This document shows, one piece after another, positions 45,587 through 56,795 of a stretch of 64,000 bases of DNA. Every line of letters starts with the position of its first letter. The first letter of the stretch is position 1. Made by a program: the position numbers and the translations under genes. The notes below the pieces were generated by a model. The model had not been told where the DNA came from. It saw nothing but the letters and a program-made list of their open reading frames with translations, and did no database searches. Origin of the DNA: Adiantum capillus-veneris (lineage: Eukaryota; Streptophyta; Polypodiopsida; Polypodiales; Pteridaceae); NCBI GenBank assembly GCA_014529385.2, contig CM043971.1:61767209-61831208 (forward strand), given 5' to 3'.

Positions 45587-46907
45587 CACTAGGTTGGTAA
45601 TGGGACACTTTTATGTCCTGTTAAGTGACCATTTTCCTTGAATTATGTCAAGAGTTTCAAAATAGATTTTGAGGTGCTATCTATATAGAAAGTTGTCTCA
45701 TGAGCTGAAAAAAACTCGACATTTTTTTGGAATATCAATTCCATCTTTAACCTTGTCCTTGCACAACATTTCACAACCTAAACTGTGTGAAAAAATGGGT
45801 CCTGTTTTTGGCTTTTTTCAACTTTTTGCAACTATACCACTCTAGAATTCATGTTTGTGAGGTCTATCATGCTAGAGAACTATCTTTAGTAGTCCTCAAC
45901 ATGTCCTGATGCTTCTAGGGAGAAATAAATGTTAAAGTTGTAAGTTATGACCAAATTACAAAAATTGTCAAATCCTGTTTTTTAGCAAATTTTAGCTCTT
46001 CTATGATTTTTTTGGTGGCTTTCATGATATCCAAATGCAGTTTTGATTTTCTATGTCGCATATTGTAACATAAAGCTAATATTCCTTGAGTTTTGGGGCA
46101 CCTAATACCCTATTTTGCATAGTAGACAATGATGGTTGATTTTTTCAATTATAGAAGAAAACAAAACATTCTAGTATATCAAGTATAGCTTTTTCAATAT
46201 TGTTAGTTTCTTGTGACAACTACGTGCATTTTGTAGGTAGTAACCATATCTAGTCATAAGGATCAAATTTGGCTAGATATTGAATAGTTTCTATGGGATT
46301 CCACAACTCATAATGTTGAACCCAGTTTTTTCATGTTTGCTGTATTTAGCACTGCATCTTTGTCCCCAAGATTCCCCTTGGTAAGAGATGTATTATTCTT
46401 ATGACATGCTCCATGGCTCCTTATGGACCTAAAGGACAATAGGGAACTAAGAAAACATGCATATATTATTTGTATTGAGCGTGGCTATAGAAACTTTGAT
46501 GATAGGTTTGCAGAATGGTAAAAATTCAACTTTTTTGTACCTATTTCTTTTGGCAAAACAAAAAATAGTGAGTGAGAAGCAATCATATGTTCTGATCACC
46601 AACCCATTGAAGTTAACTAGGGAATTTATCTCAAGTCCTACAAAAATCCCTAATCTTATTTTTATGCAACAAAACGTAAGAAATGACTATTTTAGTGAAA
46701 ATGTACTGGTCCATCAACTTTGGAGGCTTGGTGTGACCAAAAGATGAGAAATTTTACAAGTTTCTTATTTTTTACATGTGTAGTAGGCCTTGAACTATAA
46801 CCTCATGAAAGGATGTTACAAAATGAGTGGATCTAATATGGTTTTGGAGGTTTTTTTCAAAACCCTGAAAAGACACTTTTATGTCCTGTTAGGTTACCAA
46901 CCTAGTG
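45587..46907. mobile_element. TTAA-flanked non-autonomous DNA transposon, copy 2
   Basis: 1321 bp, nearly identical in sequence and length to 32517-33856 and in the same orientation. It has the same CACTAGGTTGGTAA inverted ends and is flanked by TTAA at 45583-45586 and 46908-46911. The surrounding DNA is unrelated to that of copy 1, which fixes the element ends. The 96-codon frame is at 46457-46747. No transposase; presumably mobilised in trans. Confidence 0.88.
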
Positions 46908-47228
46908 TTAAACCCTAAACTCAGTCCTCTGGTGAGAGATAGACAACTGCACCACACGAGTGAGAATCTAAGTATGTCCTAAAACCCTTCTCTGCAGTGA
47001 GCCAAGTGGCTGCACAGCATGAGGAAAGGGACTAATTTCTACACACTTCTGGAGTGAGCTCGATGGCTACACACCACGAAGTGGCCTATAACTTGCAAGC
47101 CAACTCTGTGCTAAGAGTAAAACAACTACACCACACACAAAAACAAGTTAGAAGAGAGCAAGACAAGTTGAAAATATTACCTCAAGCTCTGGCAGTCCCA
47201 AAGTCCTCCTCAAGCTCTGGCACTACTT

Positions 47229-47407
47229 TTGATCGAAGCCGGCTCAAGCTTTAGAACTGCTTACGATCGAAGCCGGCGACGGTTTCTTATATAAGATATC
47301 TTTTGATCGAAAGGCTTTGATCAAAAAGAAATAAAATGGCTATACGATGATTATACGGGATTTTGGCATATAATGGCATTTTATACGTATAATTTTTTTG
47401 GTACGGG
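47229..47407. repeat. Right subterminal motif cluster of the hAT region
   Basis: GATCGAAGCCGG twice and TTTTGATCGAAAGG at 47229-47320, then TATACGA, TTATACGGG and TATACGTATAAT at 47340-47395, ending GGTACGGG at about 47407. This mirrors the order at 27549-27790 (TATACGG outside, GATCGAA inside) and so may be the right end of the hAT transposon. Confidence 0.4.
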
Positions 47408-48690
47408 TGCTTTTTGAAGTGATCCTCATGTTACAAGCTTCACTACTTTTTAAAGAGATGAGTGTGTGACCCATCCTCCAGACAGCGGGGGATGACCGGC
47501 ATGGCGGTGCAATGGAGCAAATCTAGGTTGGTGTGTACGGGGCATTCCACCCCTAGGAACTATACATGTTTAAAGTTTTATTTAATAAAAAATTTAGATA
47601 ATTTTTTTAACATAATAATACAAAAACATCATTTTGATTGACATCACAAATCATTGAAAATTAACCTAAAGCCAATCTTTATATCCCCAACCATGACCTA
47701 AAAAGAAAAAAACAAAGAAGAATTAAAAAGTCCAATTACAATTATAATAACATTAAAACGAACTCGTTCAATTGGTTCATTCTTTCTAGGCCTTGTAATG
47801 ACAATTACCTTAAGTTGACATTGAATTAATTCAAGTGTCAAAAATAGTGCTACCTTGAATTTGAACATGGCATGTTTTCCTTAGTGTAATCGTGATATAC
47901 CTATATCATTTACATAGTTAAACACACTTTTGTGTGTCCATAGAGGTATGCTCACATTTAGATGCAAAGAAAACAAAAATGACATACCAACCTCATTCAT
48001 GATCCAATCTTTTTAATAACTATAAACTATGCATAGCTATTGGACATGCATATTATCCTCTTGTATATGATTTTACCCTCCATAGAATTTTCTTGTGTAT
48101 ACTATTTTATGTGCCAACTAATTCATATTTTTAACCATTGAAATTTGATATATTAATGCATTCTTGCTATCATACAAATTCCAAATCATGTATGACTTCA
48201 CTTAGGCAAAGGATCATAAATAATTTGTATACACAAAAGATAAATGTTTTCCAATGTTATGTAACATCTCTACTTTTCTTTTTGCATAAAACATTGTAAA
48301 TGTTTTAAAGATTTATTTTCAAAATCCATTTTTACATTTTAAAAAGTTCTTGATAACATTAATGCTTATACACATAACCCTAACATCAAATCAAATTTAT
48401 ATCTAAGCCAAAAACATATAAAAAGATAAAAATACACTAAGTGTCCATTTATACAACCATTATATATACAATTTTTGGATAATAATTGATACATGTCTAC
48501 ATGATTACTGACTTTCATTTCAATTACATGGAACTTCAAGTATTTCCACAATTTCATTGCTATTGGAGCAATGTATACCTTTCTGTACAAAACCATCGTT
48601 GTTCGCCTCAATGTAATCTGCATGACGTTACTTTCTATGGAAAATTCCTTATCTACAATCTTTTTTGAGTAGAACTTTCTTCATCTCTAG
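47408..48690. other. No recognisable gene; very AT-rich
   Basis: AT-rich sequence. Frames at 48366-48668 have no domain. It probably includes the 3' end of the Helitron, but I could not place a CTRR terminus with hairpin. Confidence 0.4.
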
Positions 48691-48699
48691 GATATTACC

Positions 48700-50293
48700 A
48701 ATTGCAATTGTATAGATACACGCTTGTCTAATCATTTGAAGCACCTCAATGCAACATTATACATGCCCATGCAAGAATACATATGCTTGTAGTTCACGCC
48801 ATTGTAGTCTACATTGACATCTGTAAAACATCCTTGTATACAATATTTTGAGTAACATCAAACCTATGTCTTGGATCGCCACCCGCTTGCATTGTTGCAT
48901 CACTCCTTACATGCACTTTCAAAGCTCTATATGATCTTACTCGTGACAAAGCAACATATAATTATCCATGCAAAAACACAAGTGGAAAAATCCCAATACA
49001 TTGAGAGTCTGCCCTTGAGCCTTGTTTATTGCCATCACAAAGGCCAAGTGTACAAGAAATTGTCATCGCCTCATGTCAAATGCAAAGGTGGAATAAATGT
49101 AATTCTTGGGAGAAATACTCTATCCCCACGCTTATCACCTATAATTATTTGTGCTTCTATGACCTTTGAATGTAAGTTTTTCAAAATCAATCTAGTTCCA
49201 TTACATAAGCCTCGTCGAGTGTCAAAATTTCTAAGCAACCTAATAGGTGCATTGTGCTTCAAGACCAATTGGTGAGAGGAAAATCACCACCAAAATTCAA
49301 GCTGTTGATGTATTTTGTTGTGTAGAGAGGGCAATTCCCATTTGAGGTAGGTACAATAGAATTTGCACTAAGATATTCCACTGAGCTTCCCGGCAACAAA
49401 TGCAAAGCACACTCATTTATCTCATCAACCTCTTGATTGCGAGGTGCAAGAATAGCACGATCCTTAAAAAAATTGACATGTTCAATATTTACATTTACCC
49501 CTCTATAAATCCAAGAAATCAAATCCTTTTTACATGTGACCAAAGCCTTGATCGGCACAATGTTGCATCAACAATATCTTCTCGTGAACCTTTGACTATG
49601 ACTGAAAGTATTTGTCTAAAATCTCCTTCAAACAATATCACTTTTTCACCAAAGTTATTTTGATTGTGCATTATATTACATAGAGTCCTGTCTAGTGCCT
49701 CAAATGCATAACGATGTGTCATTGGTGCCTCATCCCATATTATCAACCATGCAAGCCTTATAACCTCTATCTAAGGACTATATACGCTAATATTACATGT
49801 ACTGGAAGCATTCAAATTGAGTGGAATCTTAAATTGAGAGTGAGAAGTTTGAGAGATGCTATACCCGAGGATACACATGCCAAAGCCACAAAACCTTCAC
49901 CACGTAAATGTGAGAGTAAAGCATTATAAAGATATGAGAAGTTTGAGAGATGCTATACCCGAGGATACACATGCCAAAGCCACAAAACCTTCACCACGTA
50001 AATGTGAGAGTAAAGCATTATAAAGATATGAGAAGTTTGAGAGATGCTATACCCGAGGATACACATGCCAAAGCCACAAAACCTTCACCACGTAAATGTG
50101 AGAGTAAAGCATTATAAAGATATGTTTTACCTGATCCACCAGGACCATCCAAAAAGAAAAATCCACCATTACCATCATGAATTGCATCCCATACAGTGTC
50201 ATAGGCTCTTCTTTGGCTATCATTTAAGGTCCTTTCCATGCAGGCACTTAATGGTGTTTGTTCTGACACATTAAATGCCATCTCTTCGTCCAA
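48700..50293 (-). pseudogene. Helitron PIF1-like helicase domain, broken
   Basis: Minus-strand blocks give superfamily 1 helicase motifs in order. 50018-50293: LNDSQRRAYDTVWDAIHDG and Walker A FFFLDGPGGSGKTYLYNALL, then ACVSSGIAS. 49519-49746: IIWDEAPMTHRYAFEALDRT (motif II) and FEGDFRQIL. 49259-49558: RAILAPRNQEVDEIN. 49071-49268: APIRLLRNFDTRRGLCNGTR. About 48870-49070: FVMAINKAQGQT and YVALSRVRS (motifs V, VI). A TQNIVYKDVL end near 48830 is typical of Helitron Rep-helicase C-termini. The Rep (HUH) part is missing, and the gene is damaged by frameshifts and a 94-bp triplication. Confidence 0.9.
49842..50123. repeat. 94-bp unit, three identical tandem copies, within PIF1
   Basis: Copies at 49842-49935, 49936-50029 and 50030-50123 appear identical base for base. 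94 is not a multiple of three, so the array destroys the helicase frame between motifs Ia and II. Recent duplication or an assembly artefact. Confidence 0.95.
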
Positions 50294-50325
50294 AAATCCA
50301 TTTTGTCTACTTATTCATATTGATA

Positions 50326-50644
50326 TGTTTGGCATAGGCATGCCTTCTGTACGCTTTGCCATACGTTGTCAGGGGATATGTGTTCAAAACGTGAGCCAGG
50401 CAGGAACTAGGCCTCTGGCTATGAGAGGTGTGAAAGAGAGAGAACAAGAGCCGTAATCTGAAGGGGATCGGGGAGCACCACAGATGGAGAGTGTGAGAGA
50501 GAGAAGGAGACACACACGATGTGGGTGGGGAGACTCCAAGAGTGAGCAGCCCCCTATACACTTATGCTATGTATAAGGTATACAAGTCAGTGGGCGCCCA
50601 GACTTTCGGCGACCGGGCAAGGCACAAACGCCTATACCCCAACA
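50326..50644 (-). repeat. Probable 3' LTR of LTR element D
   Basis: The right edge ends GCCTATACCCCAACA and is followed by ACCTCCCACTTA, which on the minus strand reads as a polypurine tract TAAGTGGGAGGT before TGTTGGGG, a copia-like arrangement. The left edge TGTTTGGCATAGGC is a near-inverted copy of the right edge, so the LTR would be 319 bp. It lies directly upstream of, and appears to truncate, the Helitron helicase. The other LTR is outside the window. Confidence 0.5.
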
Positions 50645-51021
50645 ACCTCCCACTTAAAGGCGACTGTGCCTTTAAGCAAGAGAACCTAGTCTAAAGACTA
50701 CAAAAGGCGAGAGAAAATCGCTCTCAACCAATGCCCACTGGCTGGCTGTGATCGTGTGCATCCCGTTGTCCTGCTCCCATGTAAGTCCATACACCACCAG
50801 ACGTACCGCACACGTACTGCAAGTATGCATGCCATACTTGCATATCTCCCTCGTGCACTATGCCATCATCAGTCAACAAACGACTGACAACCCCAACTGC
50901 AAATACTCCCACTACAGCTACGATATCTGGTCTCAAGATCAACATCTCATACATGAGACCACTGAATGCCGATGCAATGCTAGCGGGCCCTGCTAGCTCT
51001 ACGGGGCATGCATAAACATAT
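50645..51021 (-). mobile_element. Internal part of LTR element D, left of gypsy B
   Basis: Polypurine tract plus an open minus-strand stretch (from 51021 to 50724) with hydrophobic segments (IASAFSGLMYEMLILRPDIV, AVVGVFAVGVVSRLL). It has no RT or RNase H. Its reading frame joins that of 63395-63480 across gypsy B. Unknown function; an extra 3' ORF or a non-autonomous element are both possible. Confidence 0.4.
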
Positions 51022-51280
51022 TGAAGCGGTCCGGGGCGGGCAACAAGAAGAGCAACCTCTAGACACCCTTCAAGGCTCCTGTACTGCTCAATGGGGCTGG
51101 GGCACAACACAACACAAACCAAAACAACAAACCCACAGCCAAATCCCAACTACACAAGGGGCACCACCTAGTTTAAGAGCGAACTAGGACGCAAAAGAGG
51201 AGAATCGTTAGAGCAACCCACAAACAAGCAAGGAATTTACACTAACCCTAACACCAATGGAACACTCTCACACACTAAAA

Positions 51281-51354
<74 letters not shown>

Positions 51355-53728
51355 TGCTCGGGCTGCTTTGAAGTGTATCGTTAATGATCAAGCAAACATA
51401 AATATATATATGTAAGAAAGAGAGAGAAGGGGGAAGGGGGTGCTTGTTGCACTAATGCCTTCTTACAAATCTGTCATGACCAATCAAAGTGAGATTAGTA
51501 TTTGTTCAACATAGCCTGAGTAAATTACACCACAACACATCACAAGAAAAAAGCCACCCCAATCACTATCTTAAGGCCAGGGGAGTCCTCTCCACCCTGT
51601 CGCCCTCTTACAGCATGTGGGATTTATGGCTAAATTGATAACAATACCCGGAGACAAGCTATCAAGAACTTAAATAAAACACCAAGACACTTACACATCA
51701 TTATTGTCCATGACTTCACGTTGGAAGGGAGACAAGGTATCCATGCTTAGTCCAAATTCACCCTCCTTGATTCAGCAAATGTTGGGCTTACTCTAGTAGG
51801 AGAAATGATAGATTTCCTACTCTCAATTTAATGATCACTCTCTCTTACAATGGCATAGAGTTCCCTTGCTAATCACCCCTAATACAACACATACATATTC
51901 CTAATGCCAATGAGATTCCACTCAAGATCTCCTTCTCAAGAGGTTGAGCTTGGCTTCTCAAGCTATAGCATAGTGCTCTTTCTTCTCCCCCCTTTTGTGC
52001 TAGCTACACCCTCCTTTTATAGCAATTTTGAAGGCTAGGGTTACTCCTCTAACCATGGTTGGGTTAGATTTTCAGCAATTTATCTAATTTCTTTTGCTTG
52101 GAATTATCAAGAAGTTGGTGGGGAAAGAGAGAGGAGAGAAATGGAGGTGATAGGACTTTTCATAGTGGGTTAGTGTTAGTAGAGTTAGTATTAATTTACA
52201 AATGGAATTGGATATTTACAATGGGAGTATCCATGTAGGATACAAATAAGGAAGAAAAACTCTTAAGAGGTAAGAAAAGGTGGATTTCTTACAAGGTTGA
52301 TGCTCCAAGTGTCTTGAGTAGGGCCAATTTTGACGCTTGTTGACGGTCCACTAGCTTTGACGGTACATTTTTTCTCCACTCTTGACCTTCCTTGAGAGAC
52401 AAGGTAATTGAAGCTGAGTAATCAACCACCATGATGCTGTCTTTTAAGAGAAGAGGCTGAATTTTGTGGTTTTTTTGATAGATATGGGTAATTTGGAGGA
52501 GGAAAAATGAGACTAGGTGGTCAATTTTGGAATGGAATTGTGTGTGGGAGGTATGAGTTCACCATGGTTTCTCTTATTCTTCAAGGTTGAGGAGAAGGTG
52601 AGTAGGGTGCAGAGAGGAGTGGTGAGAGAGGTGGGGATGATGAGTGGAGAAGTGTGTGTGAAAGAGGAAAATGATAAAGTGGAAGAGAGAGTGTGGCTGC
52701 ATAGCATGGGAAAACTGGGGTCCACTAATAAAATCATAGCTCACAGCTTGTAGCTCAAAAAAATATGAAAAAATTTGAGGCAAAAGTTCAGCCCACGAGC
52801 TACAACTTTTGTTTGTATCACCTTTTCAAATTCGGAGAGCAAGTGAACTTTAAAAATTCAGCAAAACCGACCATTGTTTTCCACTGCACAAGGTCCTTGT
52901 GGGGTCCTTCTTTGGATGATTCTTTTGAATACCTCCAAGAGTGAGCCCTCCATAGTGCATGTATGCATGCCACCTACCCTTGACCTTATTTGGTAGGTCT
53001 ATAATTGAAGATATTGTTGAGATCATGATATAAGTGAATAGTACAACTAAGAAAATCAAATATTGAGGGGTCTAAAAAATATGTACATGTCAAATATAAA
53101 TAATATAAGTGGAAAAAATATAAAGGGGTCAAAAGAAATCTCTCTCATTATGAGGCTACCATAAAAAGATAAATATTTTTGGTGTTCTAATTTTTTAGAA
53201 AAAAAACAAAATAGATGTAGGAAGGGAAAAATCACAATAGTGAAAAAATATACACATAAATAAAACTAGTTTTTTTGGATTTTTGTTGGGGTGGAGTTAC
53301 ACCAAATATAAGAGAAGCTTACATGAAAATATTTCTATATGGAATAAAGAGTATGAAAAATGGTAAGAAAAATTGTGGTAATGGTGAGGCAATGTACAGA
53401 GCATAAATAACACACACCTAGGTAGAAATATTTAAATAAATACCAAAATAATTATGAAAAAATCTTTTATTTAGGCCCTATATACAAAGAAATCTTTACA
53501 TACGCATGGGCCATAATATACTTATATTTTTTATTTTTTTGGCTCAACTAGAGCAATGACTAGCTAATTGAGGGTTTTTTATTTCAGTAAGGAGATATGG
53601 GAAAAGTCCCCTAACTCACACGCACCTATATATAGTGAAAGGGTGAGGGTAACCACAGTGTTTGAGTGATTTGATAGGGTGAGATAACTCACTATGGCAA
53701 TTACAGAGAGCCGAAAAAACGGCTTTCA
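51022..53728 (-). repeat. 3' LTR of gypsy B
   Basis: Edges TGAAGCGGTCCGG ... GGCTTTCA. An (AG)n tract is at 51284-51350. On the minus strand it is preceded by the polypurine tract TGGGGGAGGG. Frames inside (52513-52783, 52850-53059) recur in the other LTR only because the LTRs are copies. Confidence 0.95.
51284..51350. repeat. (AG)n microsatellite in the 3' LTR of gypsy B
   Basis: About 33 AG units; the matching tract in the 5' LTR is slightly shorter. Confidence 0.97.
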
Positions 53729-53730
53729 TT

Positions 53731-53750
53731 AGCCCTCCCCCAGGATGATG
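53731..53750 (-). promoter_or_regulatory. Polypurine tract of gypsy B
   Basis: On the minus strand, CCTGGGGGAGGGCTAA immediately precedes the TGAAAGCC start of the 3' LTR; it would prime plus-strand DNA synthesis. Confidence 0.8.
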
Positions 53751-53756
53751 GTATAT

Positions 53757-56700
53757 TCATGTACCATCATAAAGAATCTTTTCCAAAGAGAGTGCTTCAG
53801 ATTCTTTGACAAGATCTTCATTGTTTGGCTCCTTGGAATTTTGGTTTGTGTTACACTCATGCTTCATGGAACAATACTTACATGGGATAGTTGCCTTTTG
53901 CTCTGGTAGATCCTTTGGTAGAAGGCGACTCAAGTAAGGCTTCAAGCGATAGCCGTTTACCTTCCTAGAGTGCTCTTTCCCATTCAAGTCCATAAGTTGA
54001 TAGTAACTTGAATTGAAAGCCTTCTTGACTATGTATGGCCCCTGCCATCTTGTTTCAAATTTGGCATCAAAACGATTATCGAGTCGATTGTCATACCTTA
54101 GCACAAGATCTCCTTCATTGATGCCTTTGTCCTTCAGTTTCTTGTCAAGCTTCTCCTTTGTCTGTGTGGCTTTCCTCTTATAGCACTCGTATGCTGCTTC
54201 TCTTTTCCACTCAAGCTCAGCTAAGGTAAGAAGTCGATCCATCCATGCTTCTTGATCATCTTGTGCTGATTTTCCATGAAGTCGCATTGTTGGAATGTTT
54301 AGTTCAATTGGCTGTAAAGCCTCTTGACCATAGACCAAGTGAAATGGTGTGAACTCCGTGGCTTCCCTATATGTGGTTCGATACGCCCACAAGGCACCAT
54401 CCAAGAAGTCATCCCACAACTTTGTCTTGTTTTTCACCATCTTTCTAATGATGCCTGCAATGACACCATTAGCTTTTTCTACCAAACCATTTGATTGGGG
54501 ATAGTAGGGTTTACTGTGACGATGTAGAATGCGAAGTTCTTCACAGACTTTTGTGAGCAATCCCTTTCTAAACCCTGGACCATTATCAGAAACAATCTCC
54601 AAAGCTGTGCCAAATCTACAAAAAATATGAGTGTAGACGAATTTTCTCACTGTCCTCTCATTTACCTTTGCCACACTTTGTGCTTCCACCCACCTAGTCA
54701 TATAGTCTACAGCCACTAGAATGTAGAGTTTACCATTTTTTGTCCTAGGCAGAGGACCCATAGCATCAATGCCCCACTTTTCAAAGGGTCCATTTGCAAG
54801 CACAATTTGCCTTGGACCATAAATCAATCTTCTATTCCCATTTACTTGACAATTGTGACAACTTTTACACCAATGTTGGACATCCACATGCAGATTTGGC
54901 CAAACATACCCCGCAAGCAAAATCTTCTTCACAGTTAATTCTTGGGAAAAATGACCACCACATGCCTCTTCATGCAAACCTTTTAGAATGGCTAGAATTT
55001 CCGTGATAGTTGGTACTCTTCTGCACTCTTTATCCTTCCCTCTTTGATAGAGGGAGCCTTCTAGGAAGAGATACATGCTTGCCTTCTTCATGAGTCTCCT
55101 CTTCTGAGCTTTTGTGAAGTCTGGTGGGAACTCACCCTCCAAAATGTAGCCAATGATGGGAGCCAATGACTCCAATCCCTGGTACCTCGGTTGCTTCACA
55201 GCAGTCGCCACCATGATGACCTGCACTTCTTTCTTTACACATGCAATGGCTTGTTGTGCAAGTAAATCGGCATCTTCATTTTGTTTCCTCGGAATATGAT
55301 ATAGTTGCACTTCTTCAAACTGATTAAACATCCTACGAATGGCATGAACTTTTGTCCTTAAGCTTTCATTCTTGCATGCCCAAATGCTTAAAATCTGTTT
55401 AACAATGAGAAGTGCATCCCCTTTTACCATGAGACGTTGTATACCATGGCCAATGCATATTTTTAAACCATGAAGTAGTGTGTCATATTCTGCTTCATTG
55501 TTGCTAGCTGAACTTGGTAGATTGAACTTCTCTTTCATGACCACCTCTCCACTTGGGTTGAGCAACACTAGCCCTCCCCCTGCTTTTCCTGTGGCTCGAC
55601 GAAAAGCTCCATCAAAGAACAAGGTAAAAGCATTAGGAATAATTTTTGGTGGTGGCAATGGTAGGGTCTTTACTTCAGGCACCTTAATCTCCTTTTCATG
55701 CACCCTATAAGTGAGAATCCCTAGCAATTGTACACGCACACTATCTTCTACCTTGAAAGAGTATTGAAACTCTTGCAACTCCATAATCCACTTTGAGATC
55801 CTAGTACTAAGATTCATTTGAGATGACACCCAAGGGAACAAATTCTCTGCGGTGAGGATTACAAAAGGTTTTGGGAGCAAGTAGGATCTAAACTTCCTTA
55901 TCGCAAACATGAGAAAAAGCATCATGAGTTCTGCCTCCGTGTAGCCTCTCTCTAAAGCATTCATGACCCTACTAGCAAAGTAGATGGGCCGCATCCTGGT
56001 ACTATAGGGATCTTGTTGTAGCAAAACTGCACCAATTGTTTCTTTCCCTGCACTAGAGCTAACAAAGAATGTGTACTCCCAACAAGGAGGCATGAGTGTT
56101 GGTAGCTCTGACAAAATGGCTTTAATGTTACAAAAGTACTCTTCAAGCTCATCAGACCATGCAAATTCTACTTGTTGTGTCAACTTTTGCAAAGGGTGAA
56201 GTAACTCCGAGGCTAAGTGAATGAAGCGTGACATATACTTCACCTTTTGAATGAATGAGATGACCTCCTTAAGACTCTTGGGTGATGGTAGCTCAATAAG
56301 AGCCTTTGCCTTTGAAGGATCCACTTCAATGCCTTTGTAAGAAACTTTATGACCAAGCAAGATTACTTCATCCTCACCTATATGGCACTTGTCGGGGTTG
56401 AGTTGACCTCCCATGTCGTAGAGCTTCTTTAAACCTTCTTCTACCCTTTGTAGATGCAATGATTTTGAGCTATAAATACAGAAATCATCAATGAACACCC
56501 TAATTGACTTTCCAAAGAATGCTTGAAACACCATATTCATGAAACGTTGGAATGTTGCAGGAGCATTTGTCAGACCAAATGGCATGACTCTAAAAGCATA
56601 ACAACCCCAAGGAGTGATAAAGGTTGTTTTCAATTGATCCTCCAATGCAATACCTATTTGAAAGTAACTTGAGTAACCACCGCACACAGTGTACTTCTCA

Positions 56701-56795
56701 TGACCAGCTACTTCATTTAGTATCTCATCCTGGAATGGGAGGGAAAAGTGATCTCTTTTTGTTGCCTCATTGAGGGGACGGTAATCCACACACAC
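53757..56795 (-). CDS. pol: Gypsy B pol: RT, two RNase H domains, integrase
   Basis: 1012 uninterrupted codons. RT from residue 1 (CVDYRPLNEATKRDHFSLP, PFGLTNAPATFQRFMN, catalytic FIDDFCIYS near residue 102, LNPDKCHIGEDEVILLGHKV). The first RNase H (about 245-330) lacks its aspartates: FFVSSSAGKETIGAVLLQ and VILTAENLF where active domains have TDAS and TDH. The second RNase H (about 390-520) is complete: LFFDGAFRRATGKAGGGLVL, SNNEAEYDTLLHGL, MVKGDALLIVKQIL, NEDADLLAQQA. Integrase has the zinc module (GGHFSQELTV ... CKSCHNC), core Asp/Asp/Glu in WGIDAMGPLP, VSDNGPGF and QSNGLVEKANG, and a C-terminal region (RWQGPYIVKKAFNSSYYQL). The true polyprotein starts upstream; the apparent Met lies inside RT because of a frameshift. 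Confidence 0.93.
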   Translation of the reverse strand: MCVDYRPLNEATKRDHFSLPFQDEILNEVAGHEKYTVCGGYSSYFQIGIALEDQLKTTFITPWGCYAFRVMPFGLTNAPATFQRFMNMVFQAFFGKSIRVFIDDFCIYSSKSLHLQRVEEGLKKLYDMGGQLNPDKCHIGEDEVILLGHKVSYKGIEVDPSKAKALIELPSPKSLKEVISFIQKVKYMSRFIHLASELLHPLQKLTQQVEFAWSDELEEYFCNIKAILSELPTLMPPCWEYTFFVSSSAGKETIGAVLLQQDPYSTRMRPIYFASRVMNALERGYTEAELMMLFLMFAIRKFRSYLLPKPFVILTAENLFPWVSSQMNLSTRISKWIMELQEFQYSFKVEDSVRVQLLGILTYRVHEKEIKVPEVKTLPLPPPKIIPNAFTLFFDGAFRRATGKAGGGLVLLNPSGEVVMKEKFNLPSSASNNEAEYDTLLHGLKICIGHGIQRLMVKGDALLIVKQILSIWACKNESLRTKVHAIRRMFNQFEEVQLYHIPRKQNEDADLLAQQAIACVKKEVQVIMVATAVKQPRYQGLESLAPIIGYILEGEFPPDFTKAQKRRLMKKASMYLFLEGSLYQRGKDKECRRVPTITEILAILKGLHEEACGGHFSQELTVKKILLAGYVWPNLHVDVQHWCKSCHNCQVNGNRRLIYGPRQIVLANGPFEKWGIDAMGPLPRTKNGKLYILVAVDYMTRWVEAQSVAKVNERTVRKFVYTHIFCRFGTALEIVSDNGPGFRKGLLTKVCEELRILHRHSKPYYPQSNGLVEKANGVIAGIIRKMVKNKTKLWDDFLDGALWAYRTTYREATEFTPFHLVYGQEALQPIELNIPTMRLHGKSAQDDQEAWMDRLLTLAELEWKREAAYECYKRKATQTKEKLDKKLKDKGINEGDLVLRYDNRLDNRFDAKFETRWQGPYIVKKAFNSSYYQLMDLNGKEHSRKVNGYRLKPYLSRLLPKDLPEQKATIPCKYCSMKHECNTNQNSKEPNNEDLVKESEALSLEKILYDGT

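Noticed and set aside
49842-50123. CRISPR-like direct repeats
   Set aside because: The 94-bp copies are contiguous with no spacers, inside a decayed eukaryotic helicase gene.
50724-51149. A 141-codon minus-strand gene with membrane-like segments
   Set aside because: Its first 43 codons lie in the gypsy B LTR; only the part left of 51022 belongs to element D, so it is a chance fusion across an insertion boundary.
52513-53059. Pairs of frames conserved between 52.5-53.1 kb and 62.2-62.7 kb
   Set aside because: They lie within the two LTRs of one young element, so identity reflects LTR duplication and not coding constraint.
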